A stretch of DNA of 64,000 nucleotides from Benincasa hispida. Taxonomy: Eukaryota > Streptophyta > Magnoliopsida > Cucurbitales > Cucurbitaceae. Of the stretch, positions 58,306 through 64,000 are shown one piece after another. The DNA lies in NCBI RefSeq assembly GCF_009727055.1, contig NC_052350.1, positions 38,128,917 through 38,192,916 of the forward strand, written 5' to 3'. Positions within the stretch are counted from its first letter, which is position 1. Each line of letters starts with the position of its first letter. The notes under the pieces were generated by a model. It had not been told where the DNA came from. It saw only the letters and a program-made list of their open reading frames with translations, and made no database searches. A program made the translations under genes and the position numbers.

Positions 58306-58661
58306 TGATAAGGAGCTGACCATCATAGAATAACATTTGAAAAATGTAAAATCTTGGGTTTTAAACCTTGAAAGCTTTTTAAGCTTTGTTTCTTGTGTGT
58401 TCTTGAGATAGAACGCATGAATATTTGGAGCATTCAAGTGAAGATTTATCTGTCTTGCTTATGGAGTGCTTTGAAGATCAATGGTTGATGAGAGTGTTAA
58501 ACTTTGTCTGATCCTTGGTTTATTAGATCATCTAAGTAATATTTCATCTAACCAATCTTAGGGGTTGAGATCAAATTGGTTATGGGGTCTATTAGGTTGA
58601 GTGCTTTAGGTCTTGTCTTTCAACATGATTCATAGATTCGAAACTCAAAGGTTTCTTAACA
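58306..58661 (+). repeat. LTR-B, internal LTR-like block
   Basis: 356 bp with TGATAAGG...TTAACA ends, a polypurine run before it and a primer site (TGGTATCAGAGC, 58665-58676) after it. Its body does not align with LTR-A beyond the first bases. The region just upstream (58203-58305) aligns with that upstream of the right LTR-A (59075-59166). Confidence 0.68.
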
Positions 58662-59166
58662 TTTTGGTATCAGAGCTTGGGCTCTAGATCGGATATATGT
58701 TTTTATTGTTGCAATGTCAATCTTTTTTTTTTCTTATTCGTCATGTTAGTGTCTGTCTAAAAAAAAAAATTGTCAACTTTGTTGTTTGTTTGGTGGTGTT
58801 GTCTTTTGTTGGTTCATAGGTCATGTCTTCATCTCCAACATTTTGTTATTTGATGTCTTCAAATTTAAGCTTTGTTTGGTGTCAAATATTTTCATCTTGT
58901 CCATTATATAAAAACTAAAAAAAGTGTTAGTTCTATATTTCATTTTTATATTTTCGTCTTCTTCAAAGTTTTAGAACTGAGTCTAATCTACAAGTTTGTT
59001 TTTTATAAGGTCTTCCAATTTGGTTTCCTACAGTGTCAAATAGTCTTGTTTTGAAAATTGTCATGATTAAAGTTGTGTAATCCCAGGGCTCAAGAAGATG
59101 ACTGCAAATTGCATTACAAAGAGATCTTTAAGATTCGGGAACGAATCTTCTTGAAGAAAGGGAGAA

Positions 59167-59799
59167 TGATAAGCAAATATTGACAATAACAAGAGCTAGA
59201 GCTAAAAGTCTTCAAGAAGAATTAAATGGTTGCTTCCAAGCTAAGTTTCTAACCCACGATGAAGAGATGCGACCTTTGAAGCTCCGAGTCACTTGGTCAC
59301 CCAAGAGTCATAATGAATCTGAACATTCAGATTCATTTACATTATTAATGTTCTATGTATCTATTTAATTTATGTATTTGCATTTATTAAAGGTTCGTGT
59401 ATTTAGTTTATAGATGAAAGATTGCATCCTTTCATAGTGTTTTTTCATTCAGTATAAATAATGTATTTTTCACAATCAAGATATAGAAGAAGACTTTGAA
59501 ATTGAATGAAATTTCTTTAGAGTTTATTCTCTCAAGCTTTATGCACTTTATATTCTTGTGTTTAAAATGTATGTTTTAGGACTTTCAATCTAGTTTGATT
59601 AATTAGATTGTGAAAAGTTGAAAATCTTGAAGTTAGGAACAAGTTCTCCTTTCTTCTTGATCATCGATCAATCGTCCAAGTCAAATTTGTTTAGCTTTCT
59701 TAGGGTTGCTTATCAATTAGTTAATTCTTATTATTGTTGAGGGAATTCACCTAGAATAAGGAGAGTTCTCAAACATGATTGAGGTAGTTTCTTATATCA
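59167..59799 (+). repeat. LTR-A, right copy
   Basis: 633 bp, aligned to 56349-56991. It is preceded by the polypurine run GAAGAAAGGGAGAA. Confidence 0.85.
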
Positions 59800-61102
59800 A
59801 TAATGGTTACGGTTAATGAAGTTAAGTCGAGTCGAGCATACCAACCTTAAACAATTGCACTACCTAGAAGTAGTTAGGATTTGACTTTTTATTGCTTTCT
59901 TAGTTTAGGTTTGTTTTCTATTTATTTTAATTTTTCTTGAGCTTAATTCTTTCATTTTTTTTTCTTGATCTTTAGGTTTTTGTTGTCCTCGAGAAGATTG
60001 AGAGAATTATATTTTTTATGAGCCAGCTATCATCACCATCCAATGTGCCAAATTCTAGGTAAGTTTTTTGTTTCCCTTTTCATTTTGTCCCTTGTTTTTG
60101 GTTCTTTATCACATTGGGGATAATGTTAGATTTTAAGTTGGGACTGGGGTATGTTGTGTTCTGGCTGGAGCACTTGAGCATATAAGCTTGGGCTATTTTG
60201 TTTGTATGCTTATATGCATGTTTGCTCATATTAAGTGGTTCGTTATGATCACTAGTGTATGATGCACTCTTTTGTATTTTTAATTTGTATGACATGATGT
60301 TTGATATGAATAATCATAATTTTTAGACCTTTTTTCTTAAAAAAAAAAATTCTTACTTCTCATGCATGCTTAAGTTTTTTGTTGGCCTAAATTAGGCCTT
60401 ACATGCTTAAAATTGTATTACTTAGCCTACATTTTTTTGTTGTCACTTTGATGGGTCCCATTGATTTGAGAGTTTCTTGCATGATGAGTTGTAATGTAAT
60501 ACTGAGGGAGAAAAATGATTTATATGCCTGCTTTATAAAAGCCAGCTAATATATATTTGCATTAAAAAGAAAATATCATGAAAAAATGAAATTGTAATGT
60601 TATATATGACTAGGGTTAGAAAGAGCTACCTTGATGTGATTAGTTAGGACACTCGTGAGAAAAGAGTAAGTATAGTTCCCTGCAGTCTTTGTGTGAAAGC
60701 TAATGCCCCTAGGTTAAATAAATGTAAGTTTGGGATCCCGAGAGTTAAATTTTAGGCACCTTAGTTGAAAGATTACCGTCTTCATTATTTTGGTGCTTGA
60801 TGGTTGGTGCATGAGCCAATGTAGGGAAAAAACAAATTGAGGTTCATTTAAAACCATTTCGGGTTGTTTATACTTAATTAGAAGGACTTTGAACTCACCA
60901 TTGCATGAATAAGCCTAGAACTAATTTTAAATCGTGCTTCATTAATTGATTATAATTTGATTTCATTGTTGAGTGCAAATTAAATCCTAGGAGACTGTTG
61001 AGACTTAAGTAAAGAACCATGTAATTTGAGTGAGCATATCATTTGTATGTCTATGTGTTTATTTCTACCTTGCTCGAGAACGATCAAGAGCCAAGTTGGA
61101 GG
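59800..61102 (+). other. 3' non-coding region of the Athila-like element
   Basis: About 1.3 kb between the LTR-A element and the 3' LTR. I see no frame of RT, RNase H or integrase. The end CCAAGTTGGAGG (61091-61102) is a purine-rich run directly before the LTR start and may act as the polypurine tract. Confidence 0.6.
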
Positions 61103-62208
61103 TGTTTAATAGCACAAAAAATGTTTTATCCAGCTCCGCTTGATTCAGGATTATTCTAGGATTTTATGTGTTTGTTATGCTATTTTGTAGGTTTTGAGCA
61201 TTTAAGAGGTAGAATCGACTATTTGGAGTCATTCGAAGTTAATATGAAGAAATTTGGAGTTAAGTTGAGCATATATGCTTCAAAGGAGGAATTACCAAAA
61301 TTCCCCTGAATCGAGCATTGCAAAGTTCTGAAATTCAGCCAACCAGCCGACTTCTACACGATTTCTCTCATCTTTTCTTCTTTTTTTGGTCAGTAGGATG
61401 TATCAAAATGATTCCTTGGCGATTGTTTTGAATATTATGGGCTAAGGTGGTCGTTACGAGCTTGGGTTTTAGGATTTTTCTACCTATTTGATGTATTTGT
61501 AAGTTTTCAAGCTATTTATTTGTAATTGTCGGATTTGATTATGTCCTTAAATGTTTATGATTATATTATTGGACGCTTGAAAATTTTATAATTATCACTT
61601 TTGATTGACATTTGATAAGTGACATTTAATCTTGTGTTAATCAACAAGAAGTAGTAGGTTAGGTTAGCTTGCAAATCATTTAGATGAGTATTGTTCTAAT
61701 TAGCCTAGAATCAAATCAACCTAATATGTACTTAAAGCTGATCCTATTAGATATTCAACCTAATTTTGTCCTGGATTTTAATGCAATTAGGTCAACTTGA
61801 ATTTGCATGTTGCTTATTGATTTAAATTGGGCTAATTAGTTGATTAGGTCGAATCAACTGGCTGTTCCAATTAATTTGATTAGGTACAAACAATTGCTTG
61901 ACTCTAGTAATGAGAATTCTATGATCGAATGCATCGAATAGGAGAATTCCGTAACATCCCAAGCTAGGCATTTTTCTCATTGTTATCACAACTACTCTAC
62001 TTTTGTTTTATATATTTAAATTTCTTTTGCAATAGAACAATTTTCAAAAACCTCCCTCCGGGTACTCTCAGACTGAAAACACTTTAATTAAGAAATTCTA
62101 GAGCTCCCTGTGTTCAACCCGATCTTAGGACTAAAACTAGCCGTTTGTTATAGTGGACACGGTTAAATTATTTGGTTTGGATTTGGGCGACGAAATTCGT
62201 TCTGACCA
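61103..62208 (+). repeat. 3' LTR of the Athila-like element
   Basis: 1106 bp, TGTTTAATAGCAC...TTCTGACCA. It is uninterrupted and therefore shows the original LTR, which let me locate the insertion in the 5' copy. Confidence 0.85.
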
Positions 62209-63326
62209 TTTATCCTAATCGCATTCGGCTAACATGCAATCTTATGATATCTCATGGTATTATTAATTGAATATAACAATTATAAACTAATTAATAAAAC
62301 CATATTTCATGCATATCAAATTTCATTAACATACATGATATAACTCTTATATTAATGTTAATAAAAAATTATATAGTAGGCATGCTTTTAAGCATACATT
62401 AAAACATATATACCCATGCAAACTATATAATATGATCATGCATGTACATACTTTAAGAAGTAACCTAAACTTTAAATATAACATTTATATTTAATATGAT
62501 GCATGATCATACTTTTTCATTAATAAATATAACTCTCATATTAATATGAATGAAAACAATAAGCATGTTATCATATAATATAACATTTATATTAAAATGA
62601 AGCATGACATGCTTATTTAAATCATATAATATAATATTTAGATCTTTAAATCATATAATATAACATTTATTAAGATCTAATGTATGAATATATTTATCCT
62701 AAGGTGGGATTTTAAACTATATGACATACATTATGAAACATATAATTAATATAATTAAACATATATTTCATGCATATTAAAACTATATTATAGCAACCAT
62801 AGACCAAGTATTGGCACCTTGATAAAAACATTAAATTAAATTACATTAATTTAATTTAAAACACAAAAAAATGTCTTGAACTGCTGGAAGAAAATTTTCA
62901 CCTTTCTACTTGAAGAAAACTGCCACATTCATGCTTGAGGAAAACGACCACGTTCATTTTTTCATGACGAACAAACATTGACGTACAATAGTCAGAAGCT
63001 TTTAAGGACGAATAAACAATAACTAACAGCAGCCTTCTGCACAGAAATCTCGCGGGTCTGCACTCTGAATTCCATTTTCCACCTTAGTTTCTGGCTTTTT
63101 TCATAGCAAACACTTCATCACGAAAGATCTGGATTTACAGACTCAATTTACAAAATAAATGCCCAAAACACCGACCCTTTACATCGATCAAATCAAAGTA
63201 AAAATTTGTAAATCTAAGTGCCAATATTTATTAGCATATTTCACATTAACTCACATACATTGTGCAAAAAACAACCCACATTCTCTCTGTTTTTTTTTTT
63301 CAATCCAAAGAAAATTAAAAACACAT
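62209..63326 (-). other. Leader of copia element B
   Basis: It aligns to the leader of copia element A (for example the AAGGTGGGATTTTAAA..ATATGACATACA and GGCACCTTGATAAAA phrases match 53253-53380). Several AACTCTTATATTAATG-like repeats occur at 62340-62660. No gene is seen; the + strand frame 63159-63641 runs across the primer site and LTR and is not a gene. Confidence 0.62.
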
Positions 63327-63343
63327 TTGGCTTTGGTATCAAT
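63327..63343 (-). other. Primer binding site of copia element B
   Basis: On the - strand ATTGATACCAAAGCC follows the LTR end TGAAGGG..., in the same position as in copia element A. Confidence 0.55.
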
Positions 63344-64000
63344 TGAAGGGATTGAATCCAATAGCGGAAGGCGTCAACTCGTGTGCTGTTCATTTACGTT
63401 TCGAATTAACAGAAAAAGCAGAGAAATATTAAACATATTTTTAACTAAGCATGCTATAAACAGAAGAAATTCTAGGAGAAGAGAATTACCTTTAAAGAAA
63501 TTCTTAAATCTTCTCCAATTCCACATTGTAATTACGATCTCAGCAACTCTTCAACAATCTTACGAAAGGACACCACCACTACGTCTTCTCCGCTATTCTC
63601 CGACAAGGAAAATATTTGTGGGATCCTTTCTGGGAGACTAAGGAAAGAAGAAGTTTATGCAGAAGTTTAGGTAGTGATACCTTTTCTTTGTAACTTTTAG
63701 TGACGAGAGATTTTTTAGCGTTGAGAGAGAATTTTTTTTAGCAAGAAACTTTTCTTCTTCTATGTGTTTATCAATTAAGAACCATTATGTATTGACAGTA
63801 AGGAGGGAGATAACTCCCCTCCCTCACAATAACCCACGGTAACTCCTCCGTAACTGCAAGAGAGTTAATTTTTAATTAAATTAAATCACACTTCATATAA
63901 TTAAATTAAATAAATATTAATTGTGGTAAGAGCAGATACTTGAGCTGTCTTCAGAGGATTTGACCGCTACCTGGGGAGGGGGGGGGGGGAACAAAAACAT
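63344..64000 (-). repeat. 5' LTR of copia element B (cut by the window end)
   Basis: It begins TGAAGGGATTGAATCC.A.AGCGGAAGGCG, like the LTR starts at 45970 and 53922. The far end is outside the window. A G homopolymer of 12 (63978-63989) lies near the end. Confidence 0.7.

Larger units (their letters stand above)
56349..59799 (+). mobile_element. Non-autonomous LTR element with LTR-A / LTR-B / LTR-A structure
   Basis: The outer LTRs (family A, 643 and 633 bp, TGATAAG...TTATATCA) are 56349-56991 and 59167-59799. A third, different LTR-like block (family B, 356 bp, TGATAAGGAG...TTCTTAACA) lies at 58306-58661. Each left-hand LTR is followed by its own primer site (TGGTATCAGAG at 56994 and 58665), and each right-hand one is preceded by a polypurine run (GAAGAAGGGGAGAA at 58292-58305; GAAGAAAGGGAGAA at 59153-59166). 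Flanking pentamers ATGAT and ATAAT match at 4 of 5. It is probably a gypsy-type defective element inserted in the Athila-like host. Confidence 0.72.
34590..62208 (+). mobile_element. Athila-like Ty3/gypsy element expanded by nested insertions
   Basis: Outer LTRs: 34590-35145 plus 41431-41967 (5', split) and 61103-62208 (3'). They align throughout (for example AGAGGTAGAATCGACTATTTGGAGTCATT in both). Internal features in order are a primer-site-like stretch, a decayed gag of Athila/Ogre type, a retropepsin, and a ~1.3-kb non-coding 3' region with a polypurine-like end. No reverse transcriptase, RNase H or integrase belonging to this element is seen. Five insertions interrupt it. Flanking TTAAT and TTTAT may be the target duplication (4 of 5). 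Subtracting insertions leaves roughly 5.8 kb. Confidence 0.78.

Noticed and set aside
63159..63641. 160-codon + frame near the right end
   Set aside because: It crosses the copia leader, primer site and LTR on the wrong strand, with no recognisable protein.

Overview
This window is nuclear DNA of a flowering plant. It carries one confidently recognisable host gene inside a dense, many-layered accumulation of transposable elements. The evidence for a plant is a 14-exon gene with GT-AG introns encoding a plant-type mitochondrial 3-hydroxyisobutyryl-CoA hydrolase-like protein, Ty1/copia and Ty3/gypsy (chromovirus and Athila-like) elements with initiator-Met-tRNA-type primer sites, LINE 3' ends, tRNA-derived SINE remnants, a Tourist-like MITE and Mutator-like foldback elements. 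The repeat families look eudicot and perhaps cucurbit, but that is an impression and not a demonstration. I see no rRNA, functional tRNA, CRISPR or operon-like structure.

Region 1 (1-22394). The hydrolase gene runs on the + strand from 1331 to 22394 (406 codons, 14 exons). The coding frame is intact, but the introns are loaded with insertions. Intron 5 holds a 5'-truncated LINE with a 13-bp target duplication. Intron 6 holds a very decayed gypsy fragment. Intron 7 (5885-18835, about 12.95 kb) holds a chromodomain-type gypsy element (7329-17534) whose 3' LTR is split by a reverse-oriented copia element (11681-17398, target duplication AGTTT), and further on a second truncated LINE (17896-18510). 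Intron 9 holds a MITE. Intron 13 holds a foldback-like element with a truncated SINE inside it.

Region 2 (22395-34589). I find no gene here. There are several terminal-inverted-repeat elements, the best being a 3.8-kb Mutator-like foldback element (27502-31312) with a perfect 9-bp target duplication, internal tandem arrays and a nested MITE. There are also SINE-like tRNA-derived remnants and, at the right edge, a truncated copia-type LTR abutting a copia leader fragment.

Region 3 (34590-62208). One Athila-like Ty3 element has been expanded to 27.6 kb by insertions. Its 5' LTR is interrupted by a 6.3-kb LTR-type insertion that contains a solo LTR, which contains another solo LTR. Its gag is interrupted by a solo copia LTR, and its protease by a complete but dead copia element (45970-56095). 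The rest contains a small gypsy-type element with an unusual LTR-A / LTR-B / LTR-A structure (56349-59799). No reverse transcriptase of the host element is visible, so it looks like a gag-protease-only non-autonomous element.

Region 4 (62209-64000). This is the leader, primer site and partial LTR of another reverse-oriented copia element. The Athila-like element probably inserted into it, because matching leader sequence lies left of 34590.

The genes do not form a pathway: one metabolic gene sits beside selfish DNA. The most informative content is the insertion stratigraphy, which target duplications date in relative order. I did not find evidence for a new molecular system.
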